Source of the DNA: Limiplasma sp045540635
GTDB taxonomy: Bacteria; Bacillota; Clostridia; Christensenellales; Aristaeellaceae
NCBI GenBank assembly: GCA_045540635.1
Contig: JAZQHO010000005.1
Location: forward strand, 1-17,507
Direction: 5' to 3'
Length of the DNA: 17,507 bases
Shown here: positions 7,127 to 14,031 of the stretch, one piece after another
Layout: every line of letters begins with the position of its first letter
Position numbering within the stretch: position 1 is the first letter of the stretch
Position numbers and translations under genes: made by a program
The notes under the pieces: model-generated
Seen by the model: only the letters and a program-made list of their open reading frames with translations
Databases searched by the model: none
Told to the model about the DNA's origin: nothing

Positions 7127-7179
7127 TGGTTTCCTCCGCCGCATCGATATTTTCGAACGTATATATCTATACTATCCGT

Positions 7180-7208
7180 TTTACTAATGGACATTGCCAT
7201 TATATAAT
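7180..7208 (+). promoter_or_regulatory. Symporter promoter with embedded inverted repeat (candidate LysR site)
   Basis: TTTACT (-35, 7180-7185), 17-bp spacer, TATAAT (-10, 7203-7208). The spacer is filled by TAATGG-N6-CCATTA (7185-7202), a perfect inverted repeat that also fits the T-N11-A pattern of LysR sites. A site in this position would more naturally repress than activate the symporter. The minus-strand LysR promoter probably lies in the AT-rich stretch 7140-7180 but could not be pinned down. Confidence 0.6.
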
Positions 7209-7297
7209 ACACCCAACCAAAGAGCAAGACAGCAAAGCAGGTCATTCCAACCATTTTTGCTGCCTTAACTCTCTGGAAAGATAATGAGGTGAAGTAC

Positions 7298-8854
7298 ATG
7301 ACAAACGCACAACTCTACACGATCGTTGCGCTGGCTGTATATGCCATTGCGATGGCACTGATCGGATGCATCAGCTACGGCAAATCCAAAACACTGGACG
7401 GTTTCCTGATCGGCGGCAGAAACATCGGCGCTTGGGTGACTGCGTTTGCTTATGGCACCACATACTTCTCGGCAGTGGTATTCGTTGGTTATGCCGGACA
7501 GCACGGCTGGAACATCGGTCTGGGTGCGATCTGGATCGGCATCGGCAATGCAGTTCTCGGCTGTCTGCTTTCCTGGCTGCTGTTTGCAAACCGCACCCGC
7601 AAGATGACCAAGCGGCTGAACGCAAGAACCATGCCCGACTATTTTGAGAAGCGCTACAACTCCAAGGGCATGAAGATCCTTGCGGCAGTGATCGTATTCG
7701 TCTTTCTGGTGCCCTACTCCGCTGCTGTATACAAGGGTCTGGGTTCCCTCTTCGGAGCGGTGTTCCCCGGCGTTGAAAGCTGGGTTTGGATGCTGATCAT
7801 CGCCGCACTGACGGCGGTCTATCTGGTGGCCGGCGGCTACATTGCCACTGCCTATACCGATCTGATCCAAGGCATCATTATGATCGTTGGCGTTGTCTGT
7901 CTGGTGGCTGCGATACTGAGCCATGACAGTGTGGGCGGCCTGAGCGGTCTGGTGCAGAATCTGGCCAACTTCGAATCCCTGCCCGGCGACCCCAACCCCA
8001 TCACCGGCAGCCAGCTGACCAATATCTTCGGTGGCTCCTCCTTCAAGTTCCTCTGCTTCAACATCATGCTCACCAGCTTTGGTACATGGGGTCTGCCGCA
8101 GATGATCGGCAAGTTCTACGCCATCAAGGATACGGCTGCCATCAAGCGCGGCACGATCATCTCCACCATCTTCTGCGCAGTGATCGGCTGCGGTGCCTAC
8201 CTGATCGGCAGCACCTCCCGTCTGATCCTTGGCGGTCAGCTGCCTGCGGGCGGCATCGACTCCATCATTCCCGCCCTGCTGATGGAGGTACTGGGCGGCG
8301 GTACCCTTGGCATCATCCTGCTGGCGGTGATCATGATCCTGCTGCTGTCGGCATCCATGTCCACCCTTGAGGCTGTGGTGCTCACCTCCGCCTCCGCCGT
8401 CGCGGTGGACCTGATCCCCGCTGTGCGCAAGAAGGAGACCAAGCCCGAGACCCAGATGCTGCTCACCCGTCTGCTGTGTCTGGTATTCGTGGCCTGCTCG
8501 TTCATCTTTGCGACCCAGAACATCCCGATCATCGTCAGCCTGATGTCCTTCTCCTGGGGCGTTGTATCCGGCTGCTTCATCGGCCCGTACATCTGGGGTC
8601 TGTTCTCCAAGAAAATCACTAGGATCGGCGCTTATGCCGGCATCCTGACCGGCCTTCTCACCGTTGGCGGCGCTACGCTGGTGATCTCGCTGACCTCCGG
8701 TTTCTCTGCCGCAGCCGCCAAGTCTCCCGAGATGGGCGTTGCTGCCATGGCGCTTTCCCTGATCGTTGTGCCCCTTGTGAGCGCTGTTACCAAGAACAGC
8801 CCGCAGGAAGCGGAGCGTGTGGAAGAGCTCTTCGAGTGCTATCAGGCAGACTGA
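7298..8854 (+). CDS. Sodium:solute symporter family (SSS) transporter
   Basis: A 518-aa polytopic inner-membrane protein with about 13 hydrophobic segments. Family features are the early GGRNIGAWVTAFAYGTTYFS sequence after TM1, the YFEKRYNSKG loop, and AGGYIATAYTDLIQGIIMI around TM5-6. The length fits SSS members such as PutP and PanF. I chose ATG at 7298 because GAGGTGA (7286-7292) is its RBS; the GTG at 7289 lies within that RBS. It imports an organic solute with Na+, but the sequence does not decide between amino acid, sugar, pantothenate or carboxylate. It is monocistronic, divergent from the LysR gene and followed by a strong hairpin. Confidence 0.9.
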   Translation: MTNAQLYTIVALAVYAIAMALIGCISYGKSKTLDGFLIGGRNIGAWVTAFAYGTTYFSAVVFVGYAGQHGWNIGLGAIWIGIGNAVLGCLLSWLLFANRTRKMTKRLNARTMPDYFEKRYNSKGMKILAAVIVFVFLVPYSAAVYKGLGSLFGAVFPGVESWVWMLIIAALTAVYLVAGGYIATAYTDLIQGIIMIVGVVCLVAAILSHDSVGGLSGLVQNLANFESLPGDPNPITGSQLTNIFGGSSFKFLCFNIMLTSFGTWGLPQMIGKFYAIKDTAAIKRGTIISTIFCAVIGCGAYLIGSTSRLILGGQLPAGGIDSIIPALLMEVLGGGTLGIILLAVIMILLLSASMSTLEAVVLTSASAVAVDLIPAVRKKETKPETQMLLTRLLCLVFVACSFIFATQNIPIIVSLMSFSWGVVSGCFIGPYIWGLFSKKITRIGAYAGILTGLLTVGGATLVISLTSGFSAAAAKSPEMGVAAMALSLIVVPLVSAVTKNSPQEAERVEELFECYQAD

Positions 8855-8877
8855 TGGCAAACCGATACTCAACATTG

Positions 8878-8912
8878 AATGCCCGGCGGAGCCTATGGCT
8901 CTGCCGGGCATT
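8878..8912. terminator. Bidirectional terminator-like hairpin between symporter and histidine kinase
   Basis: AATGCCCGGC (8878-8887) pairs with GCCGGGCATT (8903-8912). An inner GGAGCC/GGCTCT stem with one wobble leaves a three-base loop. It lies between convergent genes. The T-runs are weak on both sides, but the stem is very stable, so termination in either direction is plausible. Confidence 0.75.
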
Positions 8913-8922
8913 CTGTATGCTG

Positions 8923-9858
8923 TTATTCTGCCTTGCCAAGTGGCAGGGAAGCCGCAAAACCCTTGGTATAGCCGGGAACATCCTCCCGGAGCCGAAGCTC
9001 TCCCCCATGCAGCTGAACGATGCGCCTTGCAATAGCCAGCCCGAGACCGCTTCCGTCCTTGGCGGTGCGGGACTCGTCCGAGCACTGGAAGGGCTCGAAC
9101 AGGGTGTTTTTCATCCCTGCCGGAATGGGGTTGCCGGAATCCGCCACGAGGATCTCCACATCATTCTTCCGCACATCAACAGCGACCAGCAGCCGGATGC
9201 CGGGTTCGTTGTGCCTGAGCGCGTTGGAGATCAAATTGTCCACCACCCGTGTCAGCTCCGGCGCATCCACAGAGCAAAGCACAGGCTCATCGGGAATACA
9301 GATCTCCGGTTCGGCACCGGTGGCCTCCATATCGCCGTAGCGCAGGGCTGCGCACTCCCGCACCAGAGCGCACACGTCCCCATCCCGCAGCGCAAGGGTA
9401 TAGCCCTCCGTTTCCAACTTAGCATAGCGAAACAGCTTCTGCACCATATCATCCACCTGCAGGGCTTTGGCAGAGATGGTGCGGCACACCGCATCCTGCT
9501 CGGCAGAGGATACATTGCCTGACTCCAGCGCCCGGGCATAGCCCAGTATGGAAGCCATGGGGTTTTTGAGATCGTGGGCGATATTGGCAAAGAGCAGGTT
9601 ACGCTCCCGCACCCGGCGTGCCGTCTCCGCCGCAATGGCCTGCGATACCTTGTGGTAGTAAGCAAAAGAAAAGCCCGCCAGCAGCAAAAGCATCAGCAGC
9701 AGCCCCACGCAGCCAAAAACCGTTTCCGGTATACCGGTCTTTGCCTCCAGCGCCGGAGCGCCTGCAAACAGCAGGCCGTACAGCCCTACCGCCAGCGCCG
9801 TCTGCACAAAGGTAAAAACAATGTAGTGATAGATCAGATCAGTCTTTAGCTTATTCAT
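8923..9858 (-). CDS. Two-component sensor histidine kinase
   Basis: A 311-aa membrane kinase. Two membrane helices lie at about 12-32 and 46-66, with a short extracytoplasmic loop of about 14 residues between them. The input domain is therefore very small, as in intramembrane-sensing kinases. The H-box ANIAHDLKNPMASILGYA carries His95. The N-box VVDNLISNALRH (205-216), G1 VADSGNPIP (Asp240) and G2 DGSGLGLAIA (268-277) complete the HATPase domain. No HAMP domain is obvious. The gene overlaps the response-regulator stop by four bases (ATGA), so the two are coupled. It should phosphorylate the regulator encoded just upstream. Membrane stress is a plausible signal given the lipoprotein and CPBP protease in the operon, but that is inference. 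Confidence 0.92.
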   Translation of the reverse strand: MNKLKTDLIYHYIVFTFVQTALAVGLYGLLFAGAPALEAKTGIPETVFGCVGLLLMLLLLAGFSFAYYHKVSQAIAAETARRVRERNLLFANIAHDLKNPMASILGYARALESGNVSSAEQDAVCRTISAKALQVDDMVQKLFRYAKLETEGYTLALRDGDVCALVRECAALRYGDMEATGAEPEICIPDEPVLCSVDAPELTRVVDNLISNALRHNEPGIRLLVAVDVRKNDVEILVADSGNPIPAGMKNTLFEPFQCSDESRTAKDGSGLGLAIARRIVQLHGGELRLREDVPGYTKGFAASLPLGKAE

Positions 9859-10526
9859 ACTTCCAGCCTGTACCCCAATCCTCTGATGGTTCGGATCCTG
9901 TCATTACCGATCTTGTCTCTGAGACGGCTTACCGCGACACGGACGGTGTTATCATCCACACAGCCGCCCTCCCACGCATGGGCGCAGAGCTGATCCTTGG
10001 TAAAGACCCGCCCGGGCTGGCTTATGAACAGTTCCATCAGCGCCAGCTCCACACGGGTCAGATCGATCTGCTTTTCCCCCAACCGAAGCGCACAGCTGTC
10101 CATATCCAGCTGCATGTCTCCGGCTGCAAGGGCTGCCTGCCGCCGCCCGGTGTTCCGGTCGTGTCTGCGCAGGTTGGCCTTGACCCGTGCCACCACCTCC
10201 CGGGGTTCAAAAGGCTTGGTGATGTAATCATCTGCTCCCAGCTCCAGCCCCAGCACCTTGTCATCCAGCTGAACTTTGGCAGAGAGGATCATCACCGGGA
10301 TATCGCTCTCCCGGCGGATGCGGCGCAGCACCTCGTAGCCGTTCATGCGGGGCATCATGATGTCCAGAATGGCAAGGTCGATGGGATAGTTGGCTGCCAC
10401 AAGGCTGGCCATCTCCCCGTCGTATGCCTCGTAGACATTGATGTTCTCCTTTTCCAGAAACAGCCGCAGCGCCGAGACCAGCTCCTTCTCATCATCTGCG
10501 ATGAGCACATTGTATGGCTTATCCAT
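9855..10526 (-). CDS. OmpR/PhoB-family response regulator
   Basis: A 223-aa regulator. The receiver domain (1-115) has the acidic pocket Asp11/Asp12, phospho-acceptor Asp55 in LAILDIMMPRMNGYEVLRRI, and Lys104 in DDYITKPFEP. The C-terminal winged helix (about 130-223) contains LTRVELALMELFISQPGRVF and ends in VSRLRDKI and IRTIRGLGYRLEV, diagnostic of the OmpR subfamily. It overlaps the kinase gene by 4 bp and the preceding 107-aa gene by 8 bp. The triple TGTAAGA boxes upstream of this operon are the best candidate for its own binding site. Confidence 0.94.
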   Translation of the reverse strand: MDKPYNVLIADDEKELVSALRLFLEKENINVYEAYDGEMASLVAANYPIDLAILDIMMPRMNGYEVLRRIRRESDIPVMILSAKVQLDDKVLGLELGADDYITKPFEPREVVARVKANLRRHDRNTGRRQAALAAGDMQLDMDSCALRLGEKQIDLTRVELALMELFISQPGRVFTKDQLCAHAWEGGCVDDNTVRVAVSRLRDKIGNDRIRTIRGLGYRLEV

Positions 10527-10842
10527 TCAGCGTCACCTGCTTTACAAAGCGGTTGCCCTCATACTCGAAGCTCTTGCCCGCACACAGACCGGTGATCTCC
10601 TTCTCTTCGATATTCTCCCGATCCGCACGCACCAGAAGCTGCCTGCCGCCCCGCTCCACCAGACAATACAGGCCAAGGTCGGAGATCAGATCCGCCGTTT
10701 CGGTGATCTCCGGCATGGGCGTAAGCAGGCACACCAGTGCATCCAGCGCCCGTGCCAGTGGCTTTTTCACCTTGCTCCGCCGCAAAACAACGATCCGTTC
10801 CGCATCCTGATAAGCTTCCTTCACTTTACCAAGCAGATCCAT
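10519..10842 (-). CDS. Hypothetical 107-aa protein within the two-component operon
   Basis: A small soluble protein with no signal peptide, membrane helix or family I recognise. The N-terminal half is helical and basic (VKEAYQDAERIVVLRRSKVK). The C-terminal half looks like beta strands (LYCLVERGGRQLLVRADREN). ATG at 10842 is preferred: AGGAAG (minus strand, 10852-10857) sits nine bases from it but too close to the alternative GTG at 10848. It overlaps the response-regulator start by 8 bp and follows the CPBP gene after 24 bp, so it is an integral member of the operon. Conserved position beside a two-component system would suggest an auxiliary regulator, but the sequence alone does not say. 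Confidence 0.7.
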   Translation of the reverse strand: MDLLGKVKEAYQDAERIVVLRRSKVKKPLARALDALVCLLTPMPEITETADLISDLGLYCLVERGGRQLLVRADRENIEEKEITGLCAGKSFEYEGNRFVKQVTLNG

Positions 10843-10866
10843 ATGCACAACTTCCTTTCCTGTCTA

Positions 10867-11778
10867 TCAAACAAAGATCATCCAGATACAAACGGCCAGA
10901 CAGCCCAACACAAACAGCAGCATCGGGATGGCACGGAGAAAACCGGCGCATAGCCGGAGCGCATCGCCCGTACCTGCGGGCAGCAGCTGCGCTCCGCATT
11001 GCCCTGCTCTGACGGCCCGAACCGCCAGCCACGCCAGAAACAGAATGCCCATCGCACCCTCTGCGATGCTGAGCGAAACCGCATCTACCGCAAAGGCGGT
11101 GGTAAGCACCATCAGCGAGTTGTTGAGGAGGTGCAGCAGCATGGCATAGCGCAGTTTGCCGCTGCGCTCGTACACCTGACAGAGGATGAGCCCCATGGCA
11201 AAAGCAAAGAGCAGCTGCAGCACATTGAGATGAATGAGGCCGAACACCAGCGAAGAGGCAAGGGCGGCGAACAGCCTGCCGTGCCTGCGCAGGTAGCGGT
11301 AGAGAAAGCCCCGGAAGATGAGTTCCTCCACAATGGCAGGAAACACCGCCACCGTTACCAGCAAAAGCAGGGGATCCGCATCCGGCTGGGTAAGCGCCGG
11401 TACAGTGAGCGACAGGCCGGTGAGCGCTGTAAACAGCGTGTTGACGGACGATGCCAGCCCGTTCACCCCCAGCACAGCCAGCAGGTACAGCGCCAGCTGC
11501 CCCACAGGCATTTCTGCCCCGGGCGGCGTCTGAGCCTGCACCGCCTCCCGGTTGCGTAGCCAGAACACCAGATACACCAGCCCAGAGATTAGCATGGCCG
11601 CATCGGAGCAGATATAGAGAAGCCCCGATCCCATCCCGGGCAGCTGGGCAAGGGTCATAACAAGGGCCGCACCGGCAAGGATCGCTCCGCTGAGCAGCTG
11701 AAACAGCACCAGATGGATCATGGCAGCGATGCCGGTGGCCCGCCCCGCACGGCGCAGGGCGATATCGGCTTCATTCAT
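10867..11778 (-). CDS. CPBP-family intramembrane metalloprotease (CAAX protease/Abi-like)
   Basis: A 303-aa integral membrane protein with about eight hydrophobic segments. The Abi/CPBP motifs are all present: motif 1 AIVEELIFRGFLYRYL with Glu151, Glu152 and Arg156; motif 2 FGLIHLN with His183; and LLHLLNN with His216 and Asn220. These residues form the metal-binding and catalytic set of Rce1-like glutamate proteases. Bacterial members cleave or bind membrane peptides and often serve in bacteriocin self-immunity or protein secretion. ATG at 11778 has a GGGGAGGAAT-type RBS. Only three bases separate it from the lipoprotein stop, so they share a transcript. Immunity to a membrane-active peptide, sensed by the linked kinase, is an attractive but unproven role. 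Confidence 0.9.
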   Translation of the reverse strand: MNEADIALRRAGRATGIAAMIHLVLFQLLSGAILAGAALVMTLAQLPGMGSGLLYICSDAAMLISGLVYLVFWLRNREAVQAQTPPGAEMPVGQLALYLLAVLGVNGLASSVNTLFTALTGLSLTVPALTQPDADPLLLLVTVAVFPAIVEELIFRGFLYRYLRRHGRLFAALASSLVFGLIHLNVLQLLFAFAMGLILCQVYERSGKLRYAMLLHLLNNSLMVLTTAFAVDAVSLSIAEGAMGILFLAWLAVRAVRAGQCGAQLLPAGTGDALRLCAGFLRAIPMLLFVLGCLAVCIWMIFV

Positions 11779-11781
11779 GGT

Positions 11782-12276
11782 TTATTCCTCCCCGAAAAGC
11801 AGCTCCCGGCAGTGAGAGAGCGCAGTATGGACAGCCGTCTGCCTGTCCTCCGGCAAAAACCAGCTGCCCTCCTCCGAGAGCAGGGTCAAATCATCGGCAC
11901 AGGTGCAGGCGTAGTAGGTATCGGAGCCATTGTCGCTCCAGAAAAGGGTATACACAGGCTCCTCAAAGCCAACCTCCATACCATAAGTGACGGTAAACTG
12001 GAAGGGTACGGCGGCGAAGCTGTCCGCAACCGCCGGATCATAGTTGCTGAAGAGCACACAGCCAAGCTCCCGTGCATCAGCCGGAAGGGTCTCCATATCC
12101 GTGTACCAGCCACAGCGTGCAAGGCGCTCCGGCGTAATATGGGCGGTGATCGTCTCCCAATCCACAATGCTTTGTACCGCCGGTGCGGAGGCGGCGTTTT
12201 CCCCACGAGTGCAGCTGCACAGCGTAAGGCACAGCAGCAGGGCAAGAGCGGCAAAGGAAAGGATCCAGCGTTTCAT
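11782..12276 (-). CDS. Putative lipoprotein, first gene of the two-component operon
   Basis: A 164-aa exported protein. The N-terminus is a lipoprotein signal: basic MKRW, hydrophobic core ILSFAALALLLCLTL, then a LCSC lipobox whose second Cys (about residue 22) would be acylated. The mature part has no family I know. It contains two pairs of Cys/aromatic-rich segments, including a CxC in ACTCADDLTL. ATG at 12276 is chosen because AGGAAG (minus strand, 12285-12290) is eight bases upstream; the ATG at 12282 would be only two bases from it. It may act as an extracytoplasmic partner or signal receptor for the very short-looped sensor kinase encoded downstream. It is the first gene after the TGTAAGA-box promoter. 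Confidence 0.82.
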   Translation of the reverse strand: MKRWILSFAALALLLCLTLCSCTRGENAASAPAVQSIVDWETITAHITPERLARCGWYTDMETLPADARELGCVLFSNYDPAVADSFAAVPFQFTVTYGMEVGFEEPVYTLFWSDNGSDTYYACTCADDLTLLSEEGSWFLPEDRQTAVHTALSHCRELLFGEE

Positions 12277-12314
12277 TGGCATAACTTCCTTTCGGTGTTT
12301 CGTTTACAGAACGG

Positions 12315-12369
12315 ATGATACCGCTGCAATCTTACACCGGAGCAGGAGAAGTCTTACAGTTGTCTTACA
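12315..12369 (-). promoter_or_regulatory. Phased triple TGTAAGA boxes and promoter of the lipoprotein-CPBP-RR-HK operon
   Basis: On the minus strand TGTAAGAC (12362-12369), TGTAAGAC (12351-12358) and TGTAAGAT (12329-12336) are spaced 11 and 22 bp, exactly one and two direct-repeat steps for an OmpR/PhoB-type dimer. TATCAT (12315-12320) lies nine bases after the last box, matching the geometry of Pho-box promoters in which the operator replaces the -35. A second possible -10, TAAGAT, overlaps the last box. Confidence 0.7.
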
Positions 12370-12411
12370 GTTTCCAGAATATTGTAGCATGGCTTCTGCG
12401 GGATTTTCAAG

Positions 12412-12441
12412 AAAAAGCCCCTGCCCGGGCGGGCAGGGGCT
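12412..12441 (-). terminator. Rho-independent terminator of the MFS transporter gene
   Basis: Eleven-base-pair perfect stem AGCCCCTGCCC (12416-12426) / GGGCAGGGGCT (12431-12441) with a four-base loop. On the minus strand it is followed by TTTTT (12412-12416). It separates the efflux gene from the downstream lipoprotein operon. Confidence 0.93.
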
Positions 12442-12454
12442 CCATTTGGGAGTT

Positions 12455-13765
12455 TTACGACCTGAACAGCGTGGGTGCGCCGGGCTTACGCCTGCGGTGC
12501 ACAAGCATGCAAACAAGGGTCAGCACAAGCCCCGCTGCGGAGGTAAGCATAAACTGCAGGGCAAGCCCGCTGCCGCTCCCAGCACCGAACACAGGCGCAA
12601 GCAGGTGCTGCGCCGTGCCGCCGGTGCTCATCAGCGGTTCGAATACCCGGTCGGCCAGCGCGCCGCCCAGATAAAGCCCCAGCGGAATGGTGCCGTTTTG
12701 CAGCGTATCTCTGGCGGAGTACACACGCCCCTGCAGTTCCAGAGGCACCTGCCTGCGCATGAGCGTGTTCCAGTGCACATTCATTACAGCGGCGCACAGG
12801 TACAGCAGAAAGGCCAGCACACACCAGCCCACAGGCCTGCGGCACAGCGCCAGACCGATGCCCGCAAGAAAGATACCGGCGCACGCCCGGTAAACGGCCC
12901 GGCAGCCATCAGAAGAAGGCTTGCGGGCCGCCATGAGCATACCGCCCGCCATAATCCCAAGCGCAGTACAGGTCTGCACAGCGCCGTAGGCCATCTGGCT
13001 GCTCCGGCTGAGCACAAAGGGGGACATCTGCCCGTCCGGGCCCAGCTTGCCCAGCAGATTGACCGCCGCCACATACAGGATCATCCGAAGCAGCCGGGGA
13101 TGCGCATTCAGGTAGCGCACCCCGCCCAGACAGTTCTGCCAGAAGCTTTCGGCGGCTGCCTGGGCGCTCTGCTGCCATTTGGGGATGCGGATCATCAGCA
13201 GGGTGATCCATGCAATGGCAAAGGTGCACAGATCGATGATCAGCACCATCGTCAACCCTCCCCATGCCATCACCGCACCTGCCAGCGCCGGGGAGAGAAT
13301 GGAGACCGCAGCGCCGGAAGCAGCCTGCAGACCGCCGGTGCGCTGGTAGTGCTCCTCGGGCACCAGCTGGCTGGTGGCCACATAGGCGGCGGGCACCTGA
13401 AAGGCATTCATCAGGCTCAGCACAAAGCAGATGGCGTACAGATTGGCAGCGCAAAGCGAACCACCAAGGTACAGCAGCAAAATCGCCAGCGAGCCCGCCG
13501 CAGCAAAGAGATCCGCAGCAAGCATCACATACTTCTTGTTCCAGCGATCCGCCACCGCACCTGCGGCAAAACGGAAAAGAATGGTCGGCAAAAAGGAACT
13601 CAGGGTCAGAAGGGATACGCCGGAGGCGGTGCCGGTCTGCCCGTAGATCCAGATGGCAAGGGCATATTCCGTCATGGCAGTGCCCACGGAGGATATGCTC
13701 TGAGAAACCCACAGCGCCAGAAAGCTGCGCAGGGCATAGAATGTTCTGTTTTTTTCATTTTTCAT
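12455..13765 (-). CDS. MFS-family efflux transporter (Mef-like, MFS_3 type)
   Basis: A 436-aa inner-membrane protein with about 12 hydrophobic helices. The start, RSFLALWVSQSISSVGTAMT and then EYALAIWIYGQTGTASGVSL, and the loop 2-3 motif GAVADRWNKKYVML resemble the MFS_3 group that includes Mef-type macrolide exporters and enterobactin exporters. ATG at 13765 is chosen for its RBS AAGGAG (minus strand, 13775-13780); earlier in-frame starts lack one. It has its own promoter, a 20-codon leader peptide and a leader hairpin, which suggests induction by a ribosome-acting drug. The AraC/GyrI-like gene lies immediately upstream on the same strand. The substrate is not shown by the sequence; drug export is inference from the family and the leader. 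Confidence 0.88.
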   Translation of the reverse strand: MKNEKNRTFYALRSFLALWVSQSISSVGTAMTEYALAIWIYGQTGTASGVSLLTLSSFLPTILFRFAAGAVADRWNKKYVMLAADLFAAAGSLAILLLYLGGSLCAANLYAICFVLSLMNAFQVPAAYVATSQLVPEEHYQRTGGLQAASGAAVSILSPALAGAVMAWGGLTMVLIIDLCTFAIAWITLLMIRIPKWQQSAQAAAESFWQNCLGGVRYLNAHPRLLRMILYVAAVNLLGKLGPDGQMSPFVLSRSSQMAYGAVQTCTALGIMAGGMLMAARKPSSDGCRAVYRACAGIFLAGIGLALCRRPVGWCVLAFLLYLCAAVMNVHWNTLMRRQVPLELQGRVYSARDTLQNGTIPLGLYLGGALADRVFEPLMSTGGTAQHLLAPVFGAGSGSGLALQFMLTSAAGLVLTLVCMLVHRRRKPGAPTLFRS

Positions 13766-13823
13766 GGCTTGTTGCTCCTTACGGCATTGTTTATGGTATC
13801 CGTTCAGCAGCACAAAGCCTTAT

Positions 13824-13896
13824 CGGACGGCACTCTGCCCCTTACAGGGCACATCCGCTCCGCACACATACCGTCCGGTCAGGCGATGTGCGGAGC
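13824..13896 (-). promoter_or_regulatory. Attenuator-like leader structure of the MFS gene
   Basis: On the minus-strand RNA, GCTCCGCACA (13896-13887) pairs perfectly with TGTGCGGAGC (13866-13857) around a 20-base loop that contains the leader-peptide stop codon. A segment in the loop, CGGACGG (13877-13871), is complementary to CCGTCCG (13830-13824) downstream. The two pairings therefore compete or form a pseudoknot. A small TGCCC/GGGCA hairpin lies at 13836-13851. No T-run follows, so control of translation, or of RNA stability, is more likely than transcription termination. Confidence 0.65.
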
Positions 13897-13941
13897 GCCC
13901 ACTTGGGCAGCCAAAGCGCGGTTGAATGAACCAAGACTCAT
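13879..13941 (-). CDS. 20-residue leader peptide upstream of the MFS transporter
   Basis: A short reading frame starts at ATG 13941, with an excellent RBS AGAGGTGA (minus strand, 13949-13956) seven bases upstream, and stops at TGA 13879-13881. It encodes MSLGSFNRALAAQVGAPHIA. It begins about 17 bases after the predicted transcription start. Codons 16-18 form the 5' arm of the leader hairpin, so a ribosome near the end of this frame would melt it. Leader peptides of this size and position regulate many macrolide, phenicol and related resistance genes by drug-induced stalling. It does not match a leader peptide I know. Confidence 0.65.
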   Translation of the reverse strand: MSLGSFNRALAAQVGAPHIA

Positions 13942-13964
13942 ACGGGGATCACCTCTTTACAGTA

Positions 13965-13993
13965 ATGATAGCATGCCCTCAAAACAGCGTCAA
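13965..13993 (-). promoter_or_regulatory. Promoter of the MFS transporter and its leader
   Basis: On the minus strand: TTGACG (-35, 13988-13993), 17-bp spacer, TATCAT (-10, 13965-13970). The -35 lies in the 3' arm of the upstream AraC gene's terminator, so the two signals share DNA. Transcription would start near 13958. Confidence 0.7.
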
Positions 13994-14020
13994 GCCGCAG
14001 CGGTGTTGCTGCGGCTTGAC
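13981..14020 (-). terminator. Terminator of the AraC/GyrI-like gene
   Basis: Perfect 13-bp stem GTCAAGCCGCAGC (13989-14001... on the plus strand ending at 14001) / GCTGCGGCTTGAC (14008-14020) with a six-base loop. It is followed on the minus strand by GCTG and TTTT (13981-13984). It lies 12 bases past the stop codon. Confidence 0.85.
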
Positions 14021-14031
14021 CGATCCCCTCT

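Noticed and set aside
7265..9085. A 606-codon minus-strand open frame across the symporter gene
   Set aside because: It is rich in Gly, His, Gln and Asp with no domain, and is antisense to a clear transporter with a promoter and RBS.
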